The notes under the pieces are model-generated. The model had not been told where the DNA came from. It saw only the letters and a list, made by a program, of their open reading frames with translations, and searched no databases. Shown in pieces: positions 1 to 8,500 of a DNA stretch of 64,000 nt. Every line of letters begins with the position of its first letter. Position 1 is the stretch's first letter. The translations under genes were made by a program, and so were the position numbers. The stretch comes from Rhizorhabdus sp. (lineage in GTDB: Bacteria > Pseudomonadota > Alphaproteobacteria > Sphingomonadales > Sphingomonadaceae): the NCBI RefSeq assembly GCF_018006725.1, contig NZ_JAGMXV010000003.1:1-64000 (forward strand), read 5' to 3'.

Positions 1-116
1 GATGAGAACTGGTCCACCGAAATGGCGACGATGAGCTTTGGCTTCGGCGGCGGCGCCGCCTGCGCGGACGTCGAGGCGGTTGCAAGGAGGGCTGCTGCGA
101 AAAGCGAGGTCTTCAT
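1..116 (-). CDS. Alkaline phosphatase family protein, N-terminal fragment cut by the window edge
   Basis: Only the first 38 codons are present, starting at the ATG whose complement is at 114-116. The peptide opens with a signal sequence (Lys at 3, an Ala/Leu-rich core, Ala-Gln-Ala cleavage site near residue 20) and continues into KPKLIVAISVDQFSS. That opening beta-strand with an Asp metal ligand is how sphingomonad secreted alkaline-phosphatase-superfamily enzymes begin, so a periplasmic phosphate-ester hydrolase is likely. The call rests on this short match; the catalytic Thr/Ser lies outside the window. It is downstream of, and on the same strand as, the amidohydrolase, after an 82-base gap. 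Confidence 0.7.
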   Translation of the reverse strand, partial: MKTSLFAAALLATASTSAQAAPPPKPKLIVAISVDQFS

Positions 117-198
117 GGGTGTCCGATACTCGTCTGGTCGGAAGAACGGCCGGTCATTGCCCGGCTTATGTTACAATATGAAACGCACGAGCCCGATA

Positions 199-1863
199 TC
201 AGGGGGCCGTCCAGGCCCGCTTGCCTGCAATCCAGGTTTCGACCGCCTTGGCACTGCGCAGATCGGCGACGCCGACGGTGAAGATGTCGCGATCGAGGAT
301 CACGAAATCGGCGAAATGGCCGGGGGTCAGCGATCCGATCCGGTCCTCGGCAAAGCCCGCATAAGCGGCGGTCGTGGTGAAGGCACGCACGGCCTCGGCG
401 ATGCTGATCGCCTGCTGCGGTTGCCATCCGCCCGGTGGCTGGCCGGATGGATCCTGACGGCTGACGGCAGCGGCGAGGGCGGGGAAGGGGTTGGGGCTTT
501 CGACCGGATAATCCGAGCCGAAGGCCAGGGGCACCTTGTTGTCGAGCATTGTCTTCCACGCATAGGCGCCGCCCAGCCGGCCCGGGCCCAGCCGGGCTTC
601 GGCCATGGCGTGGTCCGATGTCTGGTGGACGGGTTGCATCGAGGCGATGATGCCGTTCCTGGCGAAGCGGGGAAGATCGGCCGGATCGACGATCTGGGCA
701 TGTTCGATCCGCCAGCGACGATCGCCCTTATAGGTGTCCGACAGCTCCTCGATCGCGCCGAGAACCTGTTCGTTGGCGGCGTCGCCGATCGCGTGCACCG
801 CCGTCTGGAAACCGTCCATCGCCGCGCGGCTCATCAGGTTGCGAAGCTTGGCGTCTTCCAGGAAGCGAAGCCCCTTCTGACCCGGCGCGTCGGCGTAGGG
901 CGCCTTCAGCCAGGCCCCGCGCGACCCGAGCGCGCCGTCGTCGTACAGCTTGACCCCGACCATGCGGAGCCGGCCGTCATAGAGCCAGGGCGTGGGCCCG
1001 GTGCCCGCCACCGCGAGCAGCGCCGGGATCCCGCCGGCATAAGAGATGATCCGGACCTTCAGGCGTCCTGCGTCGCCCGCGCGGCGCATCGTCAGCCAGT
1101 CGTCGGGGGAGGTGCCCATGTCGGCGGTGGCGGTAATGCCATAGCCTAGGAGAATGTCCTGCGCCTTGACGAGAGCGGCGTCGCGCTCGCGCGGCAGCAT
1201 CGCGGGCACGGCCGACATGACCAGTTGCTGCGCGGCATCGACGAAGACACCGGTCGGCTGGCCCTTGGCATCGCGCTCGATGCGGCCGCCGGGCGGATCC
1301 TTGGTCGCGGCGGTGATTCCGGCCGCCGCCATCGCAGCGCTGTTCGCGAGCAGCGCGTGGCCGTCAACCCGGTCGAGCACGACGGGGCGGCCGGGCGCGA
1401 TGGCGTCGATATCGGCTGCCGTCGGGAAGCGGCCGAGCTGCCAGCGTTCCTGATTCCACCCGCCGCCGCGTATCCACAGCGGGGTCGGTCGATCGGCGGC
1501 GTAACGGCGCAGCGCCTCCTGCGCTTCCGCGAGGCTTTTGGTCGCGGACAGGTCGAGCGACAGTGCCACCTCGCCCAGCCCCATGACATGGCCATGGGCG
1601 TCGATCAGCCCCGGAATGACAGTACGGCCCCTGGCATCGAGGCGGAAATCAAGTCGCTCGGGACGCTTGTCCCCGCGCTGGAGCAGCCTGGAGACGCGCC
1701 CCTGGCCGTCAATCAGCAGTCCGTCGAAGCGGACCAGCTTGCCCTTGTCGTCGAAGCTATAGCCATTCGCATTATCGATCAGTCCGTCGGCAAGAGCGGG
1801 CGAAGCGATCAGGGCCAGGGCGGCGAGCGCCGACCGGCCGGCACCGACGATGCGAGCGATCAT
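199..1863 (-). CDS. Secreted amidohydrolase family protein (YtcJ-like)
   Basis: 554 residues with an N-terminal signal peptide ending in SPALADG near residue 26. The amidohydrolase metal-site landmarks appear in order: DAHGH at 89-93, a Lys in VKLYDDGA, His in VHAIGDA, His in RIEHAQI and Asp in FGSDYPVE. This is the layout of the amidohydrolase_3/YtcJ group, which hydrolyses C-N bonds of poorly defined substrates in the periplasm or outside the cell. The reading frame stays open upstream into the dehydrogenase gene, but the ATG at 1863 is favoured because the signal peptide begins there and it gives a 4-base ATGA overlap with that gene. The pair is probably one operon. The substrate is unknown. 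Confidence 0.88.
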   Translation of the reverse strand: MIARIVGAGRSALAALALIASPALADGLIDNANGYSFDDKGKLVRFDGLLIDGQGRVSRLLQRGDKRPERLDFRLDARGRTVIPGLIDAHGHVMGLGEVALSLDLSATKSLAEAQEALRRYAADRPTPLWIRGGGWNQERWQLGRFPTAADIDAIAPGRPVVLDRVDGHALLANSAAMAAAGITAATKDPPGGRIERDAKGQPTGVFVDAAQQLVMSAVPAMLPRERDAALVKAQDILLGYGITATADMGTSPDDWLTMRRAGDAGRLKVRIISYAGGIPALLAVAGTGPTPWLYDGRLRMVGVKLYDDGALGSRGAWLKAPYADAPGQKGLRFLEDAKLRNLMSRAAMDGFQTAVHAIGDAANEQVLGAIEELSDTYKGDRRWRIEHAQIVDPADLPRFARNGIIASMQPVHQTSDHAMAEARLGPGRLGGAYAWKTMLDNKVPLAFGSDYPVESPNPFPALAAAVSRQDPSGQPPGGWQPQQAISIAEAVRAFTTTAAYAGFAEDRIGSLTPGHFADFVILDRDIFTVGVADLRSAKAVETWIAGKRAWTAP

Positions 1864-2729
1864 GTGCGCGGCAGTCGCTTGACCACCGAGGAAATGTCGA
1901 GGCGACCACAGCCCAGCGCCTGCGTCTCGCCATAAAATTGGTCGGCGAGCGCGGCAAAGGGCAAGGCAGCGCCGTTGGAACGGGCTTCCTCGATCGCGAT
2001 GCCGAGATCCTTGCGCATCCAGTCGACCGCGAAGCCGAAGTCGAAGCTCTCCTCCGACATCGTCTTCCAGCGGTTGACCATGTACCAGCTGGCTGCAGCC
2101 CCGCCCGATATCGCCTCGAACACCTTGTCGAGGTCGAGATCGGCATTCTGGGCGAAGCGCAGCGCTTCCGCGGCGCTCTGCATGGCGCCGGCGATGCAGA
2201 TCTGGTTGACCATCTTGGTGGTCTGTCCCGCGCCGGGGCCGCCGATGTGGACAATGCGCGACGAATAGGCCTGCATCAGCGGGATCGCCGCCTCGACCGC
2301 CTTGTCCGAGCCGCCGCACATGATCGCGAGTGTGCCCGCCTCGGCCCCTGACTGGCCGCCAGACACCGGGGCATCGACCACGAGCAGGCCACGGTCCCGG
2401 CCTTCGACCGCCAACTGACGGGCGATGCGCGCGGATGCCGTCGTGTGATCGACGTACAGCGCCCCCTTCTTCATCGCGCGGAAGCAGCCGTCGCTGCGCA
2501 GCGTCACAGTTTCGAGGTCACCGTCGGCGCCCACGCAGGAGAAGACCGCGTCGGCATCCTCTGCGGCGGCAGCCGGAGTCGGCGCGAGCCGCCCGCCATG
2601 CTTTTCGACCCAGGCCTCGGCCTTGGCGCGCGTACGGTTGTAGACGGTGACATCATGGCCAGCGGCCGCGAGATGTCGTGCGATGGGGGCGCCCATGGCG
2701 CCCAGCCCGAGAAAGCTCACCTTTGCCAT
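1860..2729 (-). CDS. NAD(P)-dependent 3-hydroxyisobutyrate-dehydrogenase-family oxidoreductase
   Basis: 289 residues. A Rossmann nucleotide-binding motif GLGAMG lies at residues 8-13, the substrate-binding DAPVSGG at 119-125, and the catalytic-lysine motif KMVNQ at 172-176 (Lys172, Asn175). Members oxidise beta-hydroxyacids such as 3-hydroxyisobutyrate, tartronate semialdehyde or D-glycerate relatives; the exact substrate cannot be assigned. Asn31-Arg32 after the second strand (VYNRT) fits an NADP preference, which is inference. It overlaps the amidohydrolase start by 4 bases, so translation is probably coupled. The ilvA gene diverges from it across about 60 bases. Confidence 0.88.
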   Translation of the reverse strand: MAKVSFLGLGAMGAPIARHLAAAGHDVTVYNRTRAKAEAWVEKHGGRLAPTPAAAAEDADAVFSCVGADGDLETVTLRSDGCFRAMKKGALYVDHTTASARIARQLAVEGRDRGLLVVDAPVSGGQSGAEAGTLAIMCGGSDKAVEAAIPLMQAYSSRIVHIGGPGAGQTTKMVNQICIAGAMQSAAEALRFAQNADLDLDKVFEAISGGAAASWYMVNRWKTMSEESFDFGFAVDWMRKDLGIAIEEARSNGAALPFAALADQFYGETQALGCGRLDISSVVKRLPRT

Positions 2730-2788
2730 GGATGCATCGCATAGGGCGGAATCGGAGCCTGCGCTAGGAGTCTGCTGCGCAATCGTCT

Positions 2789-4051
2789 ATGGGCGCCGAC
2801 ACTATGGCTACCCAGCAGAACAGCAGCGGCGCGCATGGCGTCCCCGTCACCTTCGACGATGTCCGCGCGGCACATGCGCGTATCGCGCCCTCGATCGTGC
2901 GGACGCCGATCATGCACAGCCGTACGCTCAGCCGGATCACCGGCGCCAATGTCTGGCTGAAGTTCGAGAACCTCCAGTTTACCGCCGCCTATAAGGAGCG
3001 TGGTGCGCTCAACAAGCTTAGCCTGCTCAACGAGGAACAGCGCCAGCGCGGCGTGATCGCGGCCTCGGCCGGCAACCATGCCCAGGGGCTCGCTTATCAT
3101 GGCGCGCGCCTCGGCATCCCCGTCACGATCGTCATGCCCAAGCCCACCCCGACGGTGAAGGTCCAGCAGACCGAAGGCCATGGCGCGCGGGTGATCCTGT
3201 CGGGCGAGCGGTTCGACGATGCCTATGGCGCCGCCTGCACGCTAGCCGAGCAGGAGGGGCTGACCTTCGTCCATCCGTTCGACGATGCCGACGTCATCGC
3301 GGGGCAGGGCACCGTCACGCTCGAAATGCTCGAGGATGCGCCAGAGATCGACACGCTGATCGTGCCGATCGGCGGCGGCGGGCTGATCTCGGGCGCGGCG
3401 GTCGTCGCGCGTGCGACCGGACGACCGATCCAGGTGGTGGGTGTCCAGGCAGAACTCTATCCCTCGATGTATGCCGCGATGAAGGGCGTCACCCTGCCCT
3501 GCGAGGGCGACACTCTGGCCGAGGGCATCGCCGTCAAGCAGCCCGGCGCACTCACCGCGCAGATCGTCAAGGCGCTGGTCGACGACATCGTCCTCGTGGC
3601 AGAGCGGGATCTGGAAACCTCGGTGTCGATGCTGCTCCAGATCGAAAAGACTGTGGTCGAGGGCGCGGGTGCTGCGGGCCTCGCGGCACTGCTGGCGCAT
3701 CCCGAGCGCTTCCGGGGCCGCAATGTCGGCATCATCCTGTGCGGTGGCAATATCGACACGCGGCTTCTCGCCAATGTGCTGTTGCGCGATCTCGCCCGCT
3801 CGGGACGCCTCGCGCGCCTGCGCATCCGCCTGCAGGACCGGCCCGGCGCCTTGTTCCACGTCGCCCGCGTGTTCGACGAGCAGCAGGTCAACATCGTCGA
3901 AGTCTATCATCAGCGCGTCTTCACGACGCTGCCGGCCAAGGGGCTGATCGCGGACATCGAGTGCGAGACGCGCGACGCTTCCCATCTGGAGCGCCTGCTC
4001 CAGGCGCTGCGCAAGGAAGGCTATGAGGTGACGCCGATCGAAGCGGCCTGA
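2789..4051 (+). CDS. ilvA: Threonine ammonia-lyase with C-terminal ACT domain
   Basis: 420 residues from the first ATG; a second ATG at 2804 gives 415. Neither has a well-spaced Shine-Dalgarno (AGGAG at 2766-2770 is about 18 bases from the first), so the start is uncertain. Fold-type II PLP enzyme: the PLP lysine is in YKERGA at about 68-73, SAGNHAQG lies at about 93-100, and the phosphate-binding glycine loop is PIGGGGL. The last about 80 residues (LRIRLQDRPGALFHVARVF onward) form an ACT regulatory domain. It deaminates threonine to 2-oxobutanoate in the cytoplasm, the entry step to isoleucine, or acts catabolically. The single short ACT domain is unlike the long biosynthetic E. coli IlvA. 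Confidence 0.9.
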   Translation: MGADTMATQQNSSGAHGVPVTFDDVRAAHARIAPSIVRTPIMHSRTLSRITGANVWLKFENLQFTAAYKERGALNKLSLLNEEQRQRGVIAASAGNHAQGLAYHGARLGIPVTIVMPKPTPTVKVQQTEGHGARVILSGERFDDAYGAACTLAEQEGLTFVHPFDDADVIAGQGTVTLEMLEDAPEIDTLIVPIGGGGLISGAAVVARATGRPIQVVGVQAELYPSMYAAMKGVTLPCEGDTLAEGIAVKQPGALTAQIVKALVDDIVLVAERDLETSVSMLLQIEKTVVEGAGAAGLAALLAHPERFRGRNVGIILCGGNIDTRLLANVLLRDLARSGRLARLRIRLQDRPGALFHVARVFDEQQVNIVEVYHQRVFTTLPAKGLIADIECETRDASHLERLLQALRKEGYEVTPIEAA

Positions 4052-4054
4052 TCG

Positions 4055-4072
4055 CTTCGCCCTTCGGCGAAG
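4055..4072 (+). terminator. Short hairpin after ilvA, possible weak terminator
   Basis: CTTCGCC (4055-4061), loop CTTC, GGCGAAG (4066-4072): seven perfect pairs just after the ilvA stop. No T-run follows, so intrinsic termination is uncertain. Confidence 0.3.
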
Positions 4073-4187
4073 AGGATGGTCAAGATCGACGAAAGAATCG
4101 AGGTTAATGCTCTTTTCATGACGTTCGTGCGTAGGCATAGTCCGATTCGACCGAGGCGCACGATCTGACAGGGGGCAAGCTTTCGAC

Positions 4188-4982
4188 ATGACGGCGCAGT
4201 TTCGCTTCCCCCGTTTCTTCGTGACCACACCGGGCCCCTGCCCCTATCTGCCTGGACGGACCGAGCGGAAGGTCTTTACGGAATTGTCGGGCCCGAACGC
4301 CGCGGACCTCAATGATGCGCTGGGGCGCATCGGTTTTCGGCGGAGCCAGGGCGTCGCCTATCGGCCGACCTGCGTCGATTGCCAGGCCTGCGTGTCGGTC
4401 CGCGTCGTGGCCCACGAGTTCAAGCCCAATGCGAGCCAGCGCAAGCTGATGCGCCGCCATGCGGACCTCGAAGTCAGCCAGTGCAAGCCTTGGACGACCG
4501 AGGAGCAATTTGCGCTGCTGCGTCGCTATCTGAAGGCGCGTCATCCCGGCGGTGGCATGGCCCAGATGGACGAGTTGGACTTCGCCGACATGGTCGAGCA
4601 GACCCCGGTCAAGACCAACGTCATCGAATATCGGGAGCCTGCTGTCGATGGTCGCCCCGGCCGACTGGTCGGCGCCTGCCTGACGGACGTGCAGGCCGAT
4701 GGTCTGTCGATGGTCTACAGCTTCTTCGAAACCGAAGATGAGCAGCGGCCCGGCCTCGGCACCTTCATCATCCTCGACCATATCCGCCGCGCGACGGAGT
4801 CCGGCCTGCCCTATGTCTATCTTGGCTATTGGGTCGAAGGCTCGCCGCGCATGCAATACAAGACCCGTTTCCGGCCGCTCGAGCGGCTGTCGGCCGGCGG
4901 CTGGCACCGTTTCGATGCGCCGCACCCGGTCGAGAAGGCCGAGGCTTTCTTCGCTCCGTCCAAGCTCAGCCAGCTGATCTGA
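4188..4982 (+). CDS. bpt: Aspartate/glutamate leucyltransferase (arginyl-transferase family)
   Basis: 264 residues, the usual length for bacterial Bpt. The N-terminal half has the ATE-N cysteine pattern ([10 protein letters not shown] near 16-25, then [12 protein letters not shown] near 62-73); the C-terminal half is the GNAT-like ATE-C fold with [28 protein letters not shown] and YKTRFRPLE. The family transfers leucine from Leu-tRNA to N-terminal Asp/Glu, creating an N-degron read by ClpS-ClpAP. It stands alone between ilvA and a convergent dehydrogenase gene. The 136 bases upstream hold no other gene. Confidence 0.92.
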   Translation: MTAQFRFPRFFVTTPGPCPYLPGRTERKVFTELSGPNAADLNDALGRIGFRRSQGVAYRPTCVDCQACVSVRVVAHEFKPNASQRKLMRRHADLEVSQCKPWTTEEQFALLRRYLKARHPGGGMAQMDELDFADMVEQTPVKTNVIEYREPAVDGRPGRLVGACLTDVQADGLSMVYSFFETEDEQRPGLGTFIILDHIRRATESGLPYVYLGYWVEGSPRMQYKTRFRPLERLSAGGWHRFDAPHPVEKAEAFFAPSKLSQLI

Positions 4983-4991
4983 CAGGGGCGG

Positions 4992-5016
4992 GGCGGCTGC
5001 CTGCAGGCAAGCCGCC
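4992..5016. terminator. Hairpin between convergent bpt and PQQ-dehydrogenase genes
   Basis: GGCGGCT (4992-4998), GCC-TGCA-GGC plus one bulged A, then AGCCGCC (5010-5016): a ten-pair stem with a TGCA loop between two converging stop codons. There is no strong T-run on either side, so a bidirectional terminator is only probable. Confidence 0.4.
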
Positions 5017-5027
5017 GCTGCAATCCC

Positions 5028-6386
5028 TTATTTCGTCGGTGCAACGGGCGCAGTTGCGGTAACGCGCCATATCTTGCCGCCGACATCGTCGGTGACCAGC
5101 AGGCCGCCTCGCTTGCCGACCGTCACCGCTACGGGTCGGCCGCGGGCCTCTTCGGAAGGGGAGAGAAAGCCGGTCAACACGTCGCGCGGTTTGCCCATCG
5201 GTTTGCCCTGCGCGAAGGGGACATAGACCAGCTTGTAGCCAGAGCGCGGACGACGATTCCAGGATCCATGTTCGGCGATGAAGGCGCCGCTGGCATAGTC
5301 CGGACCGAGGATCGCGCCCTTGGCGAAGGTCATGCCGAGAGCAGCGACGTGCGGGCCCAGCGCATAATCGGGACGGATCACATAGGACTGCAGATCCTGC
5401 TCGGGTTCGGGCACCCGCTTGTCGATATAGCCGCCCCAATAATACCAGGGCCAACCATAGAAGCCGCCCAGCTGGACCTCTGTCATATAGTCGGGGACGA
5501 GATCGGAGCCGATCATGTCGCGCTCGTTGACCGTGGTCCACAGGTCGCCCGTAGTCGGCTCGAAGGCAAGACCGTTGGGATTGCGCAGGCCATAAGCGAA
5601 GATGCGATCCTTGCCCGAGGGCAGTTCGATCTGCAGGATCGCAGCGCGCTTCCGCTCCAGATCCATGCCGTTTTCGCCGATGTTTGAGGCCGAGCCGACG
5701 GTGACGTAGATCGACTTGTTGTCGGGCGCGAGCAGCAGGTTGCGGGCCCAGTGATTATAGCCTCCGGGCAGCTTGGCAACGGTCACCGGCTTCGCATCGA
5801 TCTTTGTCTGGCCGGGCTGAAAGGGTACCCGCACCAGCGCGTCGGTGTTGCCGATATAGAGCTGGCCATCGGCCCACGCCATGCCGCTGGGCGAATTGAG
5901 GCCCGAGATCAGGACCGTCTTCACCTCGGCCTTGCCGTCGCCATCGGCATCGCGGAGCAGGATGATACGGTTGGGCGAGGGCACGCCGGCACCCGCGCGG
6001 GCCATCAGCTTGCTCATCACGAAACCGGTGACGCCCCCCCCGCCATTATCCTTGTCGCGCGGCGGCGAATTGCTCTCGCTGACCAGGACGTCGCCATTGG
6101 GCAGGACGTAAATCCAGCGCGGATGGTCCAGCCCTTCGGCAAAGGGCGCGACCGACAGCCCGGCGGCAGCGGTCGGCGCCTCGCCGGCTTTCCAACCCAC
6201 GGCCTTGGCTACTGCGACCGTCGGGATCATCTGTTCCTTGGGATCGACGAGCTTGGGTCGTGCCCCGACGACCGCCGCGAAGTCGACCGTGGCTCTTTCG
6301 TCGGTCGCCATGACATAGACGCCCACCCCGGCGGCGATCAGCGCGACGAGCGGCAGGGACAGCAGGATCTTCTTCTTCGTCGTCAT
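5028..6386 (-). CDS. PQQ-dependent sugar (sorbosone) dehydrogenase-like protein, membrane-anchored
   Basis: 452 residues from the ATG at 6386, chosen because GGAGAGG precedes it at good spacing; an upstream in-frame ATG at 6419 has none. Residues about 5-25 form one hydrophobic signal anchor after a Lys-rich start (TTKKKILLSLP). The rest is a six-bladed beta-propeller of the GDH-B/sorbosone type: FAEGLDHPRWIYVLPNGDVLVSES, SGMAWADGQLYIGN, YGLRNPNGLAFEP, LLVTDDVGGKIWRV. Relatives oxidise aldoses or sorbosone in the periplasm using PQQ and calcium, but many only share the fold. No PQQ biosynthesis genes are nearby. Confidence 0.8.
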   Translation of the reverse strand: MTTKKKILLSLPLVALIAAGVGVYVMATDERATVDFAAVVGARPKLVDPKEQMIPTVAVAKAVGWKAGEAPTAAAGLSVAPFAEGLDHPRWIYVLPNGDVLVSESNSPPRDKDNGGGGVTGFVMSKLMARAGAGVPSPNRIILLRDADGDGKAEVKTVLISGLNSPSGMAWADGQLYIGNTDALVRVPFQPGQTKIDAKPVTVAKLPGGYNHWARNLLLAPDNKSIYVTVGSASNIGENGMDLERKRAAILQIELPSGKDRIFAYGLRNPNGLAFEPTTGDLWTTVNERDMIGSDLVPDYMTEVQLGGFYGWPWYYWGGYIDKRVPEPEQDLQSYVIRPDYALGPHVAALGMTFAKGAILGPDYASGAFIAEHGSWNRRPRSGYKLVYVPFAQGKPMGKPRDVLTGFLSPSEEARGRPVAVTVGKRGGLLVTDDVGGKIWRVTATAPVAPTK

Positions 6387-6453
6387 CTCGCCTCTCCGGG
6401 GATCATTCCGTATCCTCAACGCATGTCAGGGCAAAAGGTCACGCCTCCGTACC

Positions 6454-7350
6454 TTAGTCCTGATCGGCGACTTCGGGGAGCGGGGGATGCAGGAGCAGCT
6501 TCTTCACCCGCCGCTCGTCCGCATCGGCAATTTCGAGCCGCCATCCGCTCGGATGCTCCAATATCTCGCCCGGCTGGGGAACGTGGCCCGCGAGCGACGA
6601 TGCGAGGCCGCCGAGCGTTTCGACATCGTCGTCGATGTCGGCGAGGCGCGGATCGATCAGTCGCGCGACATCCTCCAGCTCCGCACGAGCATCGGCGGAC
6701 CAGATGGCTTCGCCGAGCGGGATCAGCAGATCTTCTTCCTTCTCGTCATGCTCGTCCTCGATGTCGCCGACGATCTCTTCGACCAGATCCTCGATCGTCA
6801 CGAGGCCGTCTGTGCCGCTATATTCGTTCAGCACGATAGCGAGATGGGTGCGCGTCTCGCGCATCTCGGCGAGCAGATCGATGATCCGCATCGACGATGG
6901 CACATAGCGCGGCTGACGGATGAGTCCGGCGATCGAGTCCGGTCGCGGCGCACCGGTGGCCACGATCCGGAAGACGTCCTTCACATGGACCATGCCTATC
7001 ACATGATCGAGGTCCTCGTCGAAGACAGGCAGCCGGCTATGCTCGGCCTCTGCGAAGCGCGCCACCAGCTCGTCGAATCCGATCGTCTCGGGAACCGCGA
7101 TGATGTCGCCGCGCGGGACCCCGATATCGCCTACCGTACGCTCGCCGAAATGCAGGATGTTGCGGAGCATTTCGCGCTCCGCATGGGAGAGGTCATCGTC
7201 ATCCTCGCTGCCGTCGCCGGCATGCTCCTCGATGACTTCCTCGATCTGGTCGCGCAGGCTCGGCTCCTGCTCTGGCGCAAAGAGCGCGCGGAGCCCGCGC
7301 CACCATCGTCCGCCGCTGTCTGCGGCGCTGCTACTACTGTCGTCTGGCAT
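6454..7350 (-). CDS. corC: CorC/HlyC-type CBS-pair protein
   Basis: 298 residues: an acidic N-terminal segment, two CBS motifs (about 75-130 and 135-195, including RLPVFDEDLDHVIGMVHVKD and LAIVLNEYSGTDGLVTIEDLVEEIVG), then the CorC_HlyC C-terminal domain (about 205-290). The soluble CorC form lacks the DUF21 membrane domain. It is linked by family knowledge to Mg/Co homeostasis or adenylate sensing. CorC is usually encoded directly after ybeZ-ybeY on the same strand; here about 2.5 kb carrying two other genes separates it from ybeY. Confidence 0.88.
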   Translation of the reverse strand: MPDDSSSSAADSGGRWWRGLRALFAPEQEPSLRDQIEEVIEEHAGDGSEDDDDLSHAEREMLRNILHFGERTVGDIGVPRGDIIAVPETIGFDELVARFAEAEHSRLPVFDEDLDHVIGMVHVKDVFRIVATGAPRPDSIAGLIRQPRYVPSSMRIIDLLAEMRETRTHLAIVLNEYSGTDGLVTIEDLVEEIVGDIEDEHDEKEEDLLIPLGEAIWSADARAELEDVARLIDPRLADIDDDVETLGGLASSLAGHVPQPGEILEHPSGWRLEIADADERRVKKLLLHPPLPEVADQD

Positions 7351-7496
7351 CGTCTTTCTTCGTGCCGCTCCTTGGGCCTGATTCGCTAACCGAAATAGGT
7401 GTGCAGGCGCAATCCCCGCAAGCTTCCTTAGTTCGGCCAGATTAAACTATCAGGAAATCCAGCACATCCCGGCGATAGACCCCGGAGCATATCGGC

Positions 7497-8393
7497 TCAT
7501 TTGGTCCAGCGCGCCAAGACCTCTCCGGTCGAATTGTCTTCGAAGGCCATGGTGGTGAACTCGGTTGCGACCACACAGCTTGGGCGTTGATCGGGCGACG
7601 GGGACTGGCAGTGGATCGGCTGCCCATCGGCAAAGGCGGCGATCCGCCCCTCGACGACAAGGTGGAAAAAGCTACCCGGAGCGGGTGGGGCGTCGCGCTT
7701 GACCGTAGCCGAATAGGGGCGTCCGCCGCGTTGCAGGGTGCGCGGGGCGCCCGTGGCGAAGAATTGCGCCAGTCCCACGGTGCGCTCGGCGGGGACATCT
7801 GCCCGGGCCGGTCTAGCCTCGGCCTCCCCTTGTTCGGGAGGAGCTGGCGGACAGGTTTCGGAACTCGTCCATGGCCGGGGTAGCCAAAATCCCTCGACCT
7901 GATCGTGCGGCGTATCGCCGGCAAGCGGCGCGATCCAGTCCGCCTCGGTCCAGTCGTCCAGTCCGAAGATCAGCTGCAGAGCGCCGCTGGCTTCGGAATA
8001 GCGCCAGCCTCGCTGGATCGCTTGCGCCTTGGCCTTCGACCCCGGTGCCTCTTCGGGCATCGGTCCGCCACAGCCAAAAGGCACTCTGAGCGTGAATGTC
8101 CGCCCGACCAGCGACCTGTCGGCTGCTGGCTGGGGCAGGCCGCCGGCATGGGCATCTGCGGCGCGCGCGACCGCCGCGATGATATCGGTCCGCCCCAGCA
8201 CGGGTTCCGGTTTGGGCAAAACCTTGGTGATCCGCGCAACCGGCTTTTCAACTACCGGTGGAGGGGGAGCGACGGGCGTCGCCGTTTCGCGGTCAAGCGC
8301 GTAAAGCCCGAAACCGGCGATAGCCAGACCGGCTACAATGGCGCTCAGCCGTTTCACGAGGGGGGCGTTGGGACCAGGCATGAAAGGCAGCAT
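7497..8393 (-). CDS. Uncharacterised membrane-anchored protein
   Basis: 298 residues, not assigned to a family. One hydrophobic segment (about 14-30, LSAIVAGLAIAGFGLYAL) is followed by a Pro-rich linker (VAPPPPVVEKP) and a globular domain that is probably periplasmic. Conserved-looking stretches are LVGRTFTLRVPFGCGG, a few Cys, and the C-terminal CVVATEFTTMAFEDN. The length and even codon use argue for a real gene. Alternative start: ATG at 8381. It lies divergent to the SLC13 permease; nothing shows they cooperate. The 146 bases between it and corC show no feature. Confidence 0.65.
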   Translation of the reverse strand: MLPFMPGPNAPLVKRLSAIVAGLAIAGFGLYALDRETATPVAPPPPVVEKPVARITKVLPKPEPVLGRTDIIAAVARAADAHAGGLPQPAADRSLVGRTFTLRVPFGCGGPMPEEAPGSKAKAQAIQRGWRYSEASGALQLIFGLDDWTEADWIAPLAGDTPHDQVEGFWLPRPWTSSETCPPAPPEQGEAEARPARADVPAERTVGLAQFFATGAPRTLQRGGRPYSATVKRDAPPAPGSFFHLVVEGRIAAFADGQPIHCQSPSPDQRPSCVVATEFTTMAFEDNSTGEVLARWTK

Positions 8394-8500
8394 AGCAGCA
8401 TAAGGGCCGCTTTATGAACCCGTCCCGTCTCTCTTGGCCGGCTTCGCTGGACGGTTAAGTTGCTGGTAGGCCCCAAACTTTGTGCTAGCAGGGCGAGAGG

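Noticed and set aside
149..165. GCCGG/CCGGC hairpin between the amidohydrolase and phosphatase genes
   Set aside because: Only five pairs without a T-run; common by chance in this G+C-rich DNA.
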